This document shows, in pieces, positions 34,919-51,451 of a stretch of DNA of 64,000 bases. The stretch's first letter is position 1. Each line of letters starts with the position of its first letter. Source of the DNA: Apostichopus japonicus (Eukaryota > Echinodermata > Holothuroidea > Aspidochirotida > Stichopodidae); the NCBI RefSeq assembly GCF_037975245.1, contig NC_092570.1, positions 10,131,501 to 10,195,500 of the forward strand, in the 5' to 3' direction. The translations under genes were made by a program, and so were the position numbers. Under the pieces are notes generated by a model. It did no database searches. It was not told where the DNA came from and saw only the letters and a program-made list of their open reading frames with translations.

Positions 34919-36115
34919 ACTGCAGCATATGAACTCCTCCCTCTCTCTCTGTTACCAGTTTGATATCAAGCTAGACACACTACACATTTCTACCATAAAA
35001 TAAAACAAAATAAGGGCAATAGCGTGTCCGGTTCCAAACCTGTTGAAATCATCAGAACAACCGTAAACAGTCCCATGAGGTAGGCACGAACGCTAAGATG
35101 AACATTACGAGCCCTTAACCAAAATCTATGGCCATGTTTATGAGCGGTATATTGCACTCATTACTCGTAGTACAAACACGTATACTGATGTACCGCGGTT
35201 AAGTGCAGGGAAAACCTATACAGTCACCCGTGTGTGTATAGTAAGGAAACGGAGCTCTTTAAATATTATATTATTTTTAGTTTTTTTCTCACTTCAATCA
35301 AATAGTGCCGACTGGTTCTAAGTCGTTGGCTCTAGTAAGCTAAAATCCAGATTATTGAAAATGAAATTTTCAGTTTAATAACGAGACCGAGATGTTTAAA
35401 GAAATTATTGTTTTTCTCGAGCGGTTCAAGCTTTCTGTCTCTCTCTCCACCACTCTCTCTTTCTTCTCTTCTGTAAGTAAAAATTCTGTCCTTTTAATTT
35501 ATCAAGGAAATCAAAACATGTTTTGAGAATTAATTTTGTGTGAATGTATATTGAACTGGTGATAAGTGGTTTACCAAACTTCCCGTGAGAGACACAGTCA
35601 ATACAGTAAAATGATTGTTACAAACGTTTGGATTTCCTTACCCATCACATTTGTAGGGTCTTTTCTGTTTTAGCATTTGATGGCCCCTGTATGTGTAGAG
35701 AAAGAAGAAGAAGAGTTAAATTCCTTCATATACAAAGATGGAAACGTGTAGGATAAATTTTAAGCTGTTTCAGTGTGTTTATTGTTCATGATACAGGTTA
35801 GAGGTTGAAACAAACCATGAAATCAATACCACAGACATGCCATCTCATTTCTATATCACATGTTGCTGAATCTAACAACTCTTGATTTAATACTCAATGC
35901 ATTTGGTGAACTTGTCGAGCATGCTGCTTTAAGCATTCGTTATCTTTGTTACATCATCACAAGTAAGCAGCAATATGTCTTCCCTCTTGTAGTCCAGAGT
36001 TAAGGTATAGGCTACCATAACTTCCCACGTGACTTTGATGCATGAAACCTAAGCCTTTAAACGTCACAGAATGCACTGCCCGATCCGATTCACCGCCAGT
36101 TGTATTACATTCTTA
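34919..36115. other. Intergenic, nothing recognised
   Basis: Unique-looking sequence with CT-rich patches near 34935 and 35437-35471. No exon, RNA gene or transposon end was recognised. Confidence 0.5.
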
Positions 36116-36120
36116 TATTG

Positions 36121-36355
36121 TATGTATATTTTAGATCCTCCTGCAAGCAGGAACTCGCGAAGAAGCCATCTTTGGCTTATCAAAGCCGCAAGCTGACCGA
36201 AGTCAGTCTCTTAGATTTATATTTAACGTCCATGATTATGAATTGTCAATTGTCAACAACTCTGTAACTGGACGACATACATTAAGCTTGGAGTGACTCG
36301 AACTCGGGACCTTATGATTGAAAGGCACCGGCGTTAACCACTGAGCTAACACTCC
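36121..36355 (-). mobile_element. tRNA-derived SINE, full length, minus strand
   Basis: The 5' head (36355-36290) folds as a 66-nt tRNA-like unit. GGAGTG pairs with CACTCC at its ends, TAGCTCAGTGGTTAACGC is an A box and GAGTTCGAGTC a B box. The body follows down to a 3' end with the CCTGCTTGCAGG hairpin and an ATATACATACA tail. Octamers TATTGTAT at 36116-36123 and 36356-36363 flank it as a probable target duplication. A 5'-truncated relative lies at 63071-63231. It is not a functional tRNA gene: the anticodon loop has an extra base and the element continues past the acceptor. Confidence 0.85.
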
Positions 36356-36474
36356 TATTGTATTAAAACACAAGAAAATGTCTCACGTGATCCTTGTATA
36401 TCAATGACTTGGCAGGGTCCGCAACACTTAGACTTGTTGATGAAGAAGCTATAGATATATAGGAAGGCCTAGAC

Positions 36475-36668
36475 CAGAGGTTTTCCACAAGGGCATGGAA
36501 GATACATCGATTGCAGCAAAGGACTAGAGACCCAACATCAGTAAGCCTTAAATGCTCCGAGATCCGTTGATAATTGAAAGTTTGTGGGCAGCGGCTTTTC
36601 TTCGCGGGCTGTATTGAAATCCTTCGCGGACCGGGCTTTGTCCGCGAGCTGCCTAGTGAGAAGCCCTG
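36475..36668. mobile_element. Short hAT-like element (194 bp), degenerate
   Basis: The ends are CAGAGGTTTTCCACAAGG and, on the minus strand, CAGGGCTTCTCACTAGGC, resembling each other and the CAGGGNTTCTCA type common in hAT elements. The flanks GCCTAGAC (36467-36474) and ACCTAGGC (36669-36676) agree at 6 of 8 bases. The right half holds a small inverted repeat of CGCGGAC/GTCCGCG type near 36625-36645. There is no coding capacity. Confidence 0.6.
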
Positions 36669-36676
36669 ACCTAGGC

Positions 36677-37469
36677 TCATTTGCATGTAAAACACTGGAC
36701 TCTAGTTGGTCGTGTCAGAAATGTTCGAGCTTATCGCCACATAATGATTTCTTTTCCATAATTTTGTAGTGTAAAAAGTGTTTCACACATTGATAGAGAT
36801 GTTGTTGTTTTATTAATTCGGAGAGCTACAAAATCTGATATTTGATTTAGTCTTCTACCGCGTGCAAGTTTTAACCAAGAGAGGGCGCTATGTGAAAATG
36901 AAAGTTGACAATTGTTGAACTGGATTCATAGCAAATATATATAATACACGAACTTTCAATGAACGAGAAAGCTTGAAAGTTTCGTGATTCCTTGCCACAT
37001 AATTTGCTCAAGAATTTCCACTGAACTGTCTGACTAAGTTAGAGCAATTAAGTTACATTTGTCCAAGAATTAAGTGAGGACCAGAAGATCAGAGATTTCT
37101 AGCTCTTATTTGTAGCACTCACTATTGGTCATCAAGTTAATTCACTGATAAGGATTATAAATATCGATTTTTTTTTCAAACTGTATCAATATCCAGGAAG
37201 AACAGTCTTCGTATGTGAAGTATAGACACAGACGTTCTACGTATGAGCGAATGGACATTTTTCGTTAACCAATTTTGAGTTAGCATATCAGTTCTGCCAC
37301 CAACCACCCCTTTAATAATCGTTATTAATGAATGAGAGTTACATGGCATTGTTCATTCACTGTGAAATGTTGTCACAACTTACTGCCAAACCCAACTTCA
37401 TCTCATTTAAGTCACATATAAAATGTAAAGTTTGAGATCATTTAAGATTACCCGTTGACCCCTTGAAGC
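36677..37469. other. Intergenic, nothing recognised
   Basis: AT-rich spacer with no exon, RNA gene or element ends visible. Confidence 0.5.
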
Positions 37470-37477
37470 TCAGTCAG

Positions 37478-38126
37478 CAGGCGCGGCGGAACGGGAAAAT
37501 TATTGGGGGGGCTAATATGTGGAGACTATCTAAGCGGAGCGCCACCATCGGTTGGCGCGGAGCGTACAAGAAAATTTTGGGTTTTTTCAAACCCCCAGAT
37601 GGCCGGAAACGGCACTTCCCGAGTGTTTTATGCTGCGAATACCTAGCCCTAAAATATGGGTCTCAAGCCTGCAATTTCTCAGATTGCACGTAAAAATCTG
37701 TAAAAACATTATAATTTGTATATTCGATGGTGTTTTAAGAGAGTAGCTATTACTCGTAGTGTATTCGCAAAGACGTTTTTGAGTGTAGTAAATTACTACT
37801 TGCAATTAAATGCAATAATTTAATAAATGTCATAAGAAAAAACAGAAAGCATTTTTTTAATGTCAACAAAATGGGTAATTCCAAAACCATGTGCAGTTGT
37901 CAACAAATTTCTATGAACCAAGCACTGTCACGAATGCATGTATACAGTACAGGTGAAATGCTAATATTGTGTTTTTGTTCGTTTAATAATTGATTAAAAT
38001 AAAATGGGCAGATGCACGTTTCGGAGCCTTGGTAAATATTGGGGGGGCTTATCATGCATTTGCCCCCTCAACTTTTTCATTGGGGGGGGCTGAGCCCCCC
38101 AAGCCCCCCCGGTTCCGCCGCCACTG
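37478..38126. mobile_element. Non-autonomous hAT element (649 bp) with intact target duplication
   Basis: A perfect 8-bp duplication TCAGTCAG flanks it (37470-37477 and 38127-38134). Its ends are CAGGCGCGGCGGAACGGG and, on the minus strand, CAGTGGCGGCGGAACCGG, giving about 16-18 bp of imperfect terminal inverted repeat. G runs lie just inside both ends. Part of the left half (about 37523-37579) is inversely related to 47580-47636 in a second element. No transposase frame is present, so mobilisation would need an hAT transposase in trans. Confidence 0.9.
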
Positions 38127-38244
38127 TCAGTCAGAGATGAAAACTGATAAGGGCCAATATAAGAGTTTTATCTCTTTGAAGCAGATTTCGTTTCCTGACT
38201 ATGTATTGTTGAAGATTACTTGAAATCTATTGTACATTGAACGA

Positions 38245-38310
38245 AGGATTTCAGACTTTGACAACTGTTGACCTCATGTGACCTCTGACCTATACCAATT
38301 TCAAAAGGGG
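38245..38310 (+). repeat. Dispersed TGACCT-type repeat, copy 1
   Basis: It contains GTTGACCTCATGTGACCT followed by CTGACCT, then CCAATTTCAAAAGG and TTATACTTAATG. This order is echoed at 39184, 46643, 48606, 49028 and 55745. The half-site spacing is DR4 then DR1. Confidence 0.6.
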
Positions 38311-39109
38311 TTTCTTATACTTAATGGTAGAGGGACACGCGACGAATTCCCCTCATACTCTGCAAATGATTCTTGGTTTATTAATAAATACACTTAAAAA
38401 GTTTGAACCCACAAAGTTAATTAATTACGTACTCATTAGCTAAAATCGCGTGCATTTTTCACATGCGAAACGACTGGTTGTTCACTAATATGCAAATTAT
38501 ATGACGTGTACGGAGTGACTCTCGTTGTGAAAGGTATAGGAAAGAATTGGAAAGAATTGGTATGGAAACGCGATATATGACTGTGTTGAAGGCCTAGCCA
38601 ACAGTATACTATACTACACAGTATCATATACTAACATACCTGTAAGCCCTATCACACACAGTGTACCGTACTGCACTCTGCGATAAAACTACGAACGTCG
38701 CACAACTCTCACCTGAAGTACATGGACACTAAAACTATCTAGTTGTGTTCAAAGAAATCAAAACATAACAAAGGAAGCAGCAATTACAGGAGTGGAATTA
38801 CATCAGATTCTGAGCCGTCTGTCTCAATCTCGAGAGCAAAATAGGACACTGCTATGGCTGTCTTATTTCGTGTTGTACGATGTGTTCAATGCTGCGCAGA
38901 AGTGTTATTTTTTGGACCAATATGCGCTGCAACACTGCACGTCTTCAAATTTTGCATACGCAAGGACAGTGCACTCAAATGACACAAATATTGTCTTCAA
39001 CTATCGCGAAATTTGAATTAATGGATCTTGGAACGAGTCAGGATTGGCCTTAGGTGTTTAAAATATGACTAGATTTTCGTTTCTAAGTGTCGCCAGAGCT
39101 TTAACAAGT

Positions 39110-39480
39110 TGGATCTCCACACTAAGAGTGAAATTCATCAAATACACATTTTGAGTTGTCGAGTTCACAATGTTTTCAGGCTTTGACTTATCTTGACGTC
39201 AAATGACCTTTGACCTCCACCAATTTCAATAGTGTACTCACTAAGTATACCAAGTATGAAGTTCAACAAAGATGTACTTTAAGTTGAGTTATAGAGTTTA
39301 CCATGTGTTCAGATTGTGACCGCAAATGACATTTGACCTTTACAGAAAACAACAGGATTCTTGTACTCAATAAGAGGAATCCACATACCCAAGTTTGAAG
39401 GTACTTTATCATGAACTTTTTAAGTTACTGTGTTTATAAGCAGTTGTCACATACACGCACACATGCCATCACCAACGAAT
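39110..39480 (+). repeat. Dispersed TGACCT-type repeat, two or three tandem ~130-bp units
   Basis: Each unit has CTTTGAC or TTGTGACC, then AAATGAC(C/A)TTTGACCT, a short A-rich piece, GTACTCA(C/A)TAAG, AAGT(A/T)TGAAG and a final TTATAGAGTTTAC or TTACTGTGTTTATA. The run ends with ACACGCACACATGCC, as does the copy at 46785. It resembles the 46.5-kb copy closely enough to be one family. Confidence 0.7.
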
Positions 39481-45230
<5,750 letters not shown>

Positions 45231-45541
45231 CAGTAGCGTAGCTAGGGTTTAAGGGCACGTGTAAAGAATTGGAGCTGGGTTACTTAGGCCCTACTTCTTC
45301 TAAACTGCCAAAGCCGCAAGTGCGAACCCTTGTCGGTGTGGGGTCCAGTGTCCCGCCATGACGCCACTGTGGGGGATGAATCAGCGGAATTCTGAAGGTA
45401 TAGACGCAAGTAAAGTGTCATAGTCCGTAGAAGGCAAAGAGTCGTGTATCTTCTTTCATACCTATACTTTTGTTTGAGACATAGCAAATTTCGGGGCACC
45501 GAACAATGGGCATGTGGCCTGCCCATCCATCCCGCGGCCAC
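45231..45541. mobile_element. Possible transposon remnant with one hAT-like end
   Basis: CAGTAGCGTAGCTAGGG at 45231 looks like the terminal repeat of the small hAT elements nearby. The downstream block is more GC-rich than its surroundings, and GACGCCACTG at 45359-45368 resembles an opposite end. The octamers beside these ends do not match, so the right boundary is unknown. Confidence 0.35.
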
Positions 45542-45879
45542 TTGGAGACTCTACTGATTGCGCTTGGCGCAAAGCCATACATATAACATTAGACTAAGAG
45601 CATCCTGGTATGGAATTGGGGCAGTTAATTTATCAACTGAACAGATTAAGACATTCTTATGTCCATAATACAATGTAGTAATCTAAAACTGCAAATACGG
45701 CTTCAGTTACGGTAATAAACAATAAACCAAAACAAAACCAGACAGCAAAACTTGCAGTGTGGTTTCGATGATGCTACATGAATATCATCTTATATGAATG
45801 TGACACACTAGGCTGTAGGGTATAGCCAGGATGAACAACATGCTTCAATCTAAGTATGGTACAGCAAAAAGCATTAAGA

Positions 45880-46010
45880 TATGACAAACAATATTCACAT
45901 TGGCAGCTGTTGACCGAGATCGAAACTTTTCTTGTATTCAGCATACAGATTGATCTCTACCAAAGACAATAGGGCTTCTTCTACTCAATGTGGTACACCT
46001 ACAAGCTGTA
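45880..46010 (+). repeat. Fragment of the dispersed TGACCT-type repeat
   Basis: AGACAATAGGGCTTCTTCTACTCAATGTGGTACACCTAC recurs almost exactly, in two halves, at 46688-46726 (AAACAATAGGCTTCTTC then TACTCAATGTGGTACAC). The upstream TTGACCGAGAT is a degraded half-site. Confidence 0.65.
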
Positions 46011-46487
46011 CATTTAGCAGGTGCCTGGCGAATTTTACCACTGGTCCCCACGATTTTGCGTCTGGTTAGCCTCTAAAACATCTAATAATTTTCGTAAACG
46101 GCACCTGGTCATTTCCCCAAACTTTACTACATCCAAACCTGAAGTTTTTATTTAGCACTGAACTCGACAATTGCGAAATACCACGGAAAACTTCAACAAC
46201 AGAAGCAAAGATATAATACCGATGATTCTCAATGATACCGTCCATTCTAATACATTAAGCATGTGTAAGCAGTACGTTTCATCACACACATTTGTGCACA
46301 GTGATGCATGCAGCGACGTAAGTTAGCGATCCTCTTAAGTTAATGGAGATTTGATCGAGACTTCTTGGTTCATATCTAAGGATACCTTTAAGCTAATTTC
46401 CAATTGTCAACAGCCTCTCCTAATGAGGCGTAACGCATTTGTTATCTAATAGGCGGGTCGGTGGGAGATACGGTAAATTATAAAACA

Positions 46488-46860
46488 AGGCTACCACAAT
46501 TTGACTCCTGATGACTCCAAACGACATTTGAACTCCACCTAAAAAATATAGGGATCTTGAACTCAATGTGTAATAACTACATTATAAATATGAGATTGGT
46601 CCAAGCTTCCCCTTCTTGAGATATCGTGTTTACAAGGTTTTCACAATTTGACCCCTTGTGACGACCTTTGACCTCCCGGTCTAAAAACAATAGGCTTCTT
46701 CTACTCAATGTGGTACACTTACGCAAAATATGAAGTTGGTCCAAGCTTACCTTCTTGAGATCTCGTGTTTACAAGCAAGGCTTCACACACACACATGCGC
46801 ATCCGCCTGGATGACTGCAAAGGTTACGATTATCATCGAAACCAAAACCGACAATAACTA
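46488..46860 (+). repeat. Dispersed TGACCT-type repeat, two tandem units plus CA-rich tail
   Basis: Two ~130-bp units share TTGGTCCAAGCTT, CTTCTTGAGAT and TCGTGTTTACAAG in the same order, at 46594-46638 and 46736-46775. Half-sites include GACGACCTTTGACCTCC at 46660. The run ends in CACACACACACATGCG followed by GGATGACTGCAAAGG. A 114-codon frame at 46730-47074 arises from this repeat and is not counted as a gene. Confidence 0.75.
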
Positions 46861-47402
46861 TGACGTCAAATGCAGTTGCACGACAACAGCTAGTTCGACG
46901 ACAGCCATTCAAGACACACGTGTTCTGACATTACACGTGAAATGGGGAATGAAGGACGCCATAAATGCAAAACTGTCTATTTACTATTGTTGCCCTTATA
47001 GATTTCACGTGCCAGTGATATTAACGTACGTACTTTCTGAGGATTACTCAGCAAAGATCATTCACTACGCTTAATAATCCCCTACATACTCTAAATCCAC
47101 TATATAAAGGATGGTATTTGAACCCGATGTCTTATAATCACACAATATCCATGAAAACTTTATTTTTTACTTGGCAATGTTCATTTATAAATAATAAAGA
47201 TGGAAACACGACAGCAGATATATTGTGGCACCTAATTCAAAAGACTGTATCAATCCATCAACTCAACGTGCTCAAGAAGTCACTCTCCGTGCGAAGAAGG
47301 GACACGTGCACGCAGCCTAGTGACTCATTGTACAAACAACTTACATGGTATGACCATATTAAATAATAAAGGGGGAATATATTGCCATTATAATAGTTGT
47401 AT

Positions 47403-47713
47403 CAGGCGCATGGCCAAGGGGGGGGGGGGCGAAGGGGGAACCGCCCCCCTACTTGAGCATTTTTTTTTTAATTTAATGTTTTTTATGATATCGCTAGTGA
47501 TTTCATAAGAGAAAATGCTAATATGCAACTTACAAGGCCTGGGAAGTGCCATTACCAGCAATCTGAGAGGCATTTTCAGCCAAAATTTTCTTGTACGCTT
47601 CGCGCCAATTATGGTGGCGCTAAGCTTAGATAGTTTGCAATGCCGTATCTACGGCTCTGATAGTTTACCCACATTTTCGCCCCTCCCTTGGCAAATTCCT
47701 GGCTACGCGCCTG
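47403..47713. mobile_element. Non-autonomous hAT element (311 bp) with intact target duplication
   Basis: A perfect 8-bp duplication AGTTGTAT flanks it (47395-47402 and 47714-47721). Its ends are CAGGCGCATGGCCAAGGGG and, on the minus strand, CAGGCGCGTAGCCAGGAATT. A run of about 13 Gs lies just inside the left end. The segment 47580-47636 matches the reverse complement of about 37523-37579, so the two elements share internal sequence in opposite orientation. There is no transposase. Confidence 0.9.
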
Positions 47714-47721
47714 AGTTGTAT

Positions 47722-48595
47722 ACTACGGAAGCCCTGTGGGGAAATGTTATACTTTTACCTGTTTTACAGTTCAACTTTATAAACCCTAATCAACTGAATA
47801 ATACTAAAATATCCACTTGATTTTCACCAAATATTCGCAACAACATCCTTAAAAACCCACATTAACCTAAGAACAGTTAAATCTGATAACAAAGTGGATA
47901 TTTAAGGGAGTTTCATTGAGGATATTTAAAGGAAATTTTGAGGTTGTATTGATTTATTTTGTTTCCCTCAAAACTACGTGGTTTTAATGTGGATGTTCAG
48001 GTAGGCCTAGCGTATGAGGTTATATGAGGAAGTCAAAGATTTAAAGTTCAGAAAGTAAAATATTTAAATATGAAGGAAATCAAATTGACCTGTTTTGGGG
48101 ATTCCATAGTATACATTAAGATTAATTAAGGGAAAGAAAAAAAATAAAGCGTTGTTACGTGATATTTTGGTAAAATTGAAGTGATGAATAAACATAACTT
48201 GTCCCTCCACCTTGGAGTGGAATTCATCTAATTAAAAAATATAGATATCATAAAGAGAGATTGCCTAAATAGTGCCATAGACGACTTTGTTGGGAACTGA
48301 ATCTTACTAGCTCATTAACCTTCATTTAGTGGATGAACATATTGAAGGATATGTCTTCATTTATCAACTGTAACCTTCTTGTGAGAAAAGGGATGTATCG
48401 ATTGTAGATAAATCACTAAAACATCATAAATCATGTCCAACATCATAATTTCTTGTCCTGCATATTATCTGAAGCTATGAAGCGTCACGTTTGTCTAATG
48501 ATCTTTGTGTTGATCTCGGCGATATTACCTAATGGCCTATGTTCTAAAATTGGCAGTCCATCATCTCCACTGAGTAGCCTCTGATATGTTTAAAC
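47722..48595. other. Intergenic, nothing recognised
   Basis: AT-rich spacer without visible repeats or exons. Confidence 0.45.
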
Positions 48596-48650
48596 ATCGG
48601 TTTCAGCCTCTGACCTTTGTTGACCTCAACTGACCTGTAAACATCTAATC
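48596..48650 (+). repeat. TGACCT half-site cluster (repeat family fragment)
   Basis: CTCTGACCTTTGTTGACCTC is followed by AACTGACCTG: three half-sites spaced by 4 to 5 bases. It is consistent with a decayed member of the dispersed repeat. Confidence 0.5.
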
Positions 48651-48723
48651 TGACGTTTATCCCAGGTTTACTTCAGTTATCTTCTTTAAACAGTAATGGA
48701 AAGTGACTGGGATATTTTAGACA

Positions 48724-48800
48724 AGAAATTTATGGCTAGAAGGGGATTTGAATTAGCGACCTCTGAATTACGAGCTCGTAATCTAGAGGTCACTGTTGCA
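48724..48800 (-). mobile_element. tRNA-like fragment with a 34-bp palindrome
   Basis: Read on the minus strand, the end AATTCAAATCCCCTTCTAGCC resembles a decayed T arm and acceptor of a tRNA-derived SINE. The adjacent 48758-48791 is a near-perfect 34-bp palindrome centred on GAGCTC, with arms GACCTCTGAATTACGAG and GACCTCTAGATTACGAG. The tRNA 5' half is not convincing. Confidence 0.35.
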
Positions 48801-48989
48801 AATCCCGTGCTCGCAAATACTTTGTGTTGCTCGTATCCATTCTTTATACATTGTTATACTTTGCCTTCTGTTTACCCCCAACGAACATTTGGCCCACCAA
48901 AAAAAAGGGGGGATGGGTGGGAATCTTGCAAATACCAAGATGGATCTACGTTTGAGGTGTAAAGTTTATCCAAGCTTTACTATTGCAGT

Positions 48990-49075
48990 TATGATACTTA
49001 CAAGATTTTCAGACTTTGTCCTCTGGTGACCTCAAATGACCTTTGGTTTTTAAACGACAGACAGGTTCTGATACT
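48990..49075 (+). repeat. Dispersed TGACCT-type repeat fragment
   Basis: TACAAGATTTTCAGACTTTG, then GGTGACCTCAAATGACCTTTGG and a GATACTCACTTCTAG remnant. The order matches the copies at 38.2, 39.1 and 46.6 kb. Confidence 0.6.
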
Positions 49076-49672
49076 CACTTCTAGTTGTTCTGGAGACTGC
49101 GTGTTGATCCATGTTCATCCATACTGTACCTTTGCAGTCATTGTGGTATTTACAAACATCTTCCGACTTATATTAGCCATTTGTAAGATATGAATATAAT
49201 AAGATCACTGAGATAACACCAGGCTATAGTCGTATTGTCATACTTATAATTGGGGTAATTCTTGAGCATTTTCAAAAGATGAATTGAAAAGAAAGTAATT
49301 AAAAAAGTGATGCAATAAAGATTTGTTTTATTCCTAAACCAGCCTCCAACCCAACTCCCTTCTCACACAAACACACACAGTTATACAAAATAATTTGGAC
49401 ACAAACAATAATGAAGAACACTACAGGGTAATTTTGTAATGTATAATTCTTCAAATCAAGATAAAAACTCTCCAAAATTTATCCTTAAGTAACATGAGGT
49501 TGTATACAACAAACTTTACACTTAAAACATGATGCAGTTTTAAAACAAATTCCACCATATAAGGTAAATAATCTCAGATTCAATACTGATTTCGAGTTTA
49601 ACTGAGACTCATATTAAACCAAACATCTTTGATGAGAATTAAAGGTACATAATTCATAAATTATTACAAATG

Positions 49673-50265
49673 CTAGTGAAGATGATGTCACCTGGTTAGT
49701 GTCCTGTGCTTATAGCATTTGATCACTTAAAAAATACTAGTGAAGATAATGTCACCTGGTAAGTGTCCTGTGCTTCCATCACTTGATCACTTGAAAAATG
49801 CTTATACTGAAGATCAAGGGCGTAGGAACCGGGGGGGCGCCAGCCCCCCCCCAGTGAAAAATATGGAGGGGCAGAAGTATCATTCCGCCCGCCCGCTTTG
49901 CAAGTCAGAAAACCCCTTTTTCATTTCCAAATGAGAACAAAATCTCATTTGGAGCACCAAATTGCATCTAAGGCCAGGTGAAAATGCAAAGTTATATACA
50001 AAATGGAGTGGATGGGTTGAAGTGTGCTATATTGCACCAAATTGCATCTGAGGCCACCTGGAAATGCAAACACCCCCTCCCCTTAGACCCCTCCCCCAGG
50101 CCGGCCATCAGTCTTCAGCCCCCCCCCCCCCCACTCAAAAGTACCTTCCTACGCCACTGCTGAAGATGGTGTCACCTGGTAAGTGTCCTGTGCTTTCAGC
50201 ACTTGATCACTTGAAAAATGCTAGTGAAGAAGATGTCACCTGTTAAGTTTCCTGTGCTTCCAGCA
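49673..50265 (+). repeat. 64-bp tandem repeat, about 4 copies, split by a transposon
   Basis: Units start at 49673, 49737, 49801 (continuing at 50160 after the insertion) and 50221. They share CTAGTGAAGATGATGTCACC, TGGTAAGTGTCCTGTGCTT and GATCACTTGAAAAATG. The third unit is interrupted by the 345-bp hAT element at 49815-50159. The array lies within 1.6 kb downstream of the death-domain gene's stop codon and may fall in its 3' UTR. Confidence 0.9.
49815..50159. mobile_element. Non-autonomous hAT element (345 bp) nested in a tandem repeat
   Basis: A perfect 8-bp duplication CTGAAGAT flanks it (49807-49814 and 50160-50167). Its ends are CAAGGGCGTAGGAACC and, on the minus strand, CAGTGGCGTAGGAAGG. 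Poly-G and poly-C runs lie inside the ends. An inner pair of related segments (AAATTGCATCTAAGGCCA at 49959 and AAATTGCATCTGAGGCCA at 50039) gives a short internal tandem. There is no coding capacity. Confidence 0.92.
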
Positions 50266-51236
50266 TGACACAGGTACGTGTAAACACTGTACAGGTACAG
50301 GTGTACACAATACAAGTACAGGTTTTCTATACTGGTAGGTCACTAAACTCCAACGACTCAACAAAGATATAAAATATTGATTTGACACTACAGCTGAGTC
50401 AAAGATTGAATTTAATATTTCTTACCACCTTACCAACCCCTTAATTCATCTTGTAACTAGAGACAGTCACTTTTATACAATAGCTTGCAGATCTATAAAA
50501 TGTTGTTTCAAGAAGTTGTTAATGAAATTATTTTCTTCCTATAAACATGTTAATTTACTGGTTTCAAATCCAGTAATTGTGCAATTTACTCAGAGTACAC
50601 AACACTTAGAATACTGAGATGGAAACATTACAGCATCTACTTTCAATGGGCACTTTAGCAGATAAGGAGTTTTGCTTGCAGCTTTTTCCCTCTCTTAAAT
50701 GTTACTTTGGACAACAGTGGACAACAAGTCCACTGTTGTCTTGTGACCACAATATCCTTTCTTAGTTCTGTAGCACTTAGGTTAATTTATAAGGAGAGAA
50801 ACAAAACAGTATTTTCCTCTGTTTAAGCTCTAATATCACACACACAGTATACTATGGTTCAGAATAGGAAATGAAAGACACTTGCATTTGCTTTACGAAA
50901 TGTCAGACATCAAAAATATTGTGACAATTTTACCTTCAAATTAGCAGCCAATAGGCTTATAGGCATACACCTAAAAATGCTAATCGTTTGCTTTTACCAA
51001 GCCTACATTTCCCAATGTGTATTAGAATATTGCTTTTTGCGATTAGTTTCCACAAGCAGAACTTTCTTAAAAAAGAAACTTGTCACAGATAGCTTTGTCT
51101 AAAGTACTTCCCATTTATAAAGTACCTGTGTAGGTCATATTGCTATTCCACCAGACACACCTTTGCATAAGAATCAAGTAAATGAACTCTGGTACATTAC
51201 ATACTGGGTACTGGTAGGGTAATGAGCTCACTTCCA
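50266..51236 (-). other. Downstream flank / possible 3' UTR of the death-domain gene
   Basis: No exon or repeat was recognised apart from short CA-rich text near 50255-50330. On the minus strand an ATTAAA occurs near 50410 and an AATAAA at 49332-49327. Either could end the transcript, but which is used cannot be told from sequence. Confidence 0.35.
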
Positions 51237-51451
51237 TTACATATAAGGTGTTATAAACTGAGGATCCTCCATGCACCTCAACAAGTCAAATCTGTTAATA
51301 TCATAAAAGCATTCATATAAATCTCCAGCTGTCTTGCCACTTGTTTTAAAGATGTTTATGACATTTCTGGCACCATTGCCTTTCTGTTCCCACAAAGGTA
51401 CTTCCTTGCCGTAACCGAGTGTGTCTGCCATTTGACGCCAATCTGCAGTTC
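51237..51451 (-). CDS. Death-domain protein, terminal coding exon
   Basis: This is the last coding exon of an unidentified gene. The acceptor TTTTTTCAG precedes 51451 and the TAA stop is at 51239-51237. It completes a Gly codon (phase 1) and then encodes 70 residues. The sequence has the layout of a death domain. DWRQMADTLGY matches the helix-1/2 tryptophan and leucine pattern, PLWE the next helix, and TAGDLYECFYDINRFDLLRCM the last two helices, like the T(V/A)GDLLxxLxxIxRxDLL pattern of RIPK1-, MyD88- and UNC5-type domains. Death domains mediate homotypic assembly in innate immune and apoptotic signalling in the cytoplasm. Only about 11 residues follow the domain, so it sits at the extreme C-terminus. 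I cannot name the orthologue; a MyD88, IRAK, PIDD or UNC5 assignment is not supported by the upstream exons. Confidence 0.8.

Noticed and set aside
36290-36355. Candidate tRNA gene on the minus strand
   Set aside because: It has A and B boxes but an irregular anticodon loop, continues directly into a SINE body and has a truncated relative elsewhere.
36363-36695. 110-codon minus-strand frame
   Set aside because: It spans a degenerate hAT-like element and shows no domain.
46730-47074. 114-codon plus-strand frame
   Set aside because: It starts inside a dispersed repeat unit and its CA-rich tail; repeat-derived.
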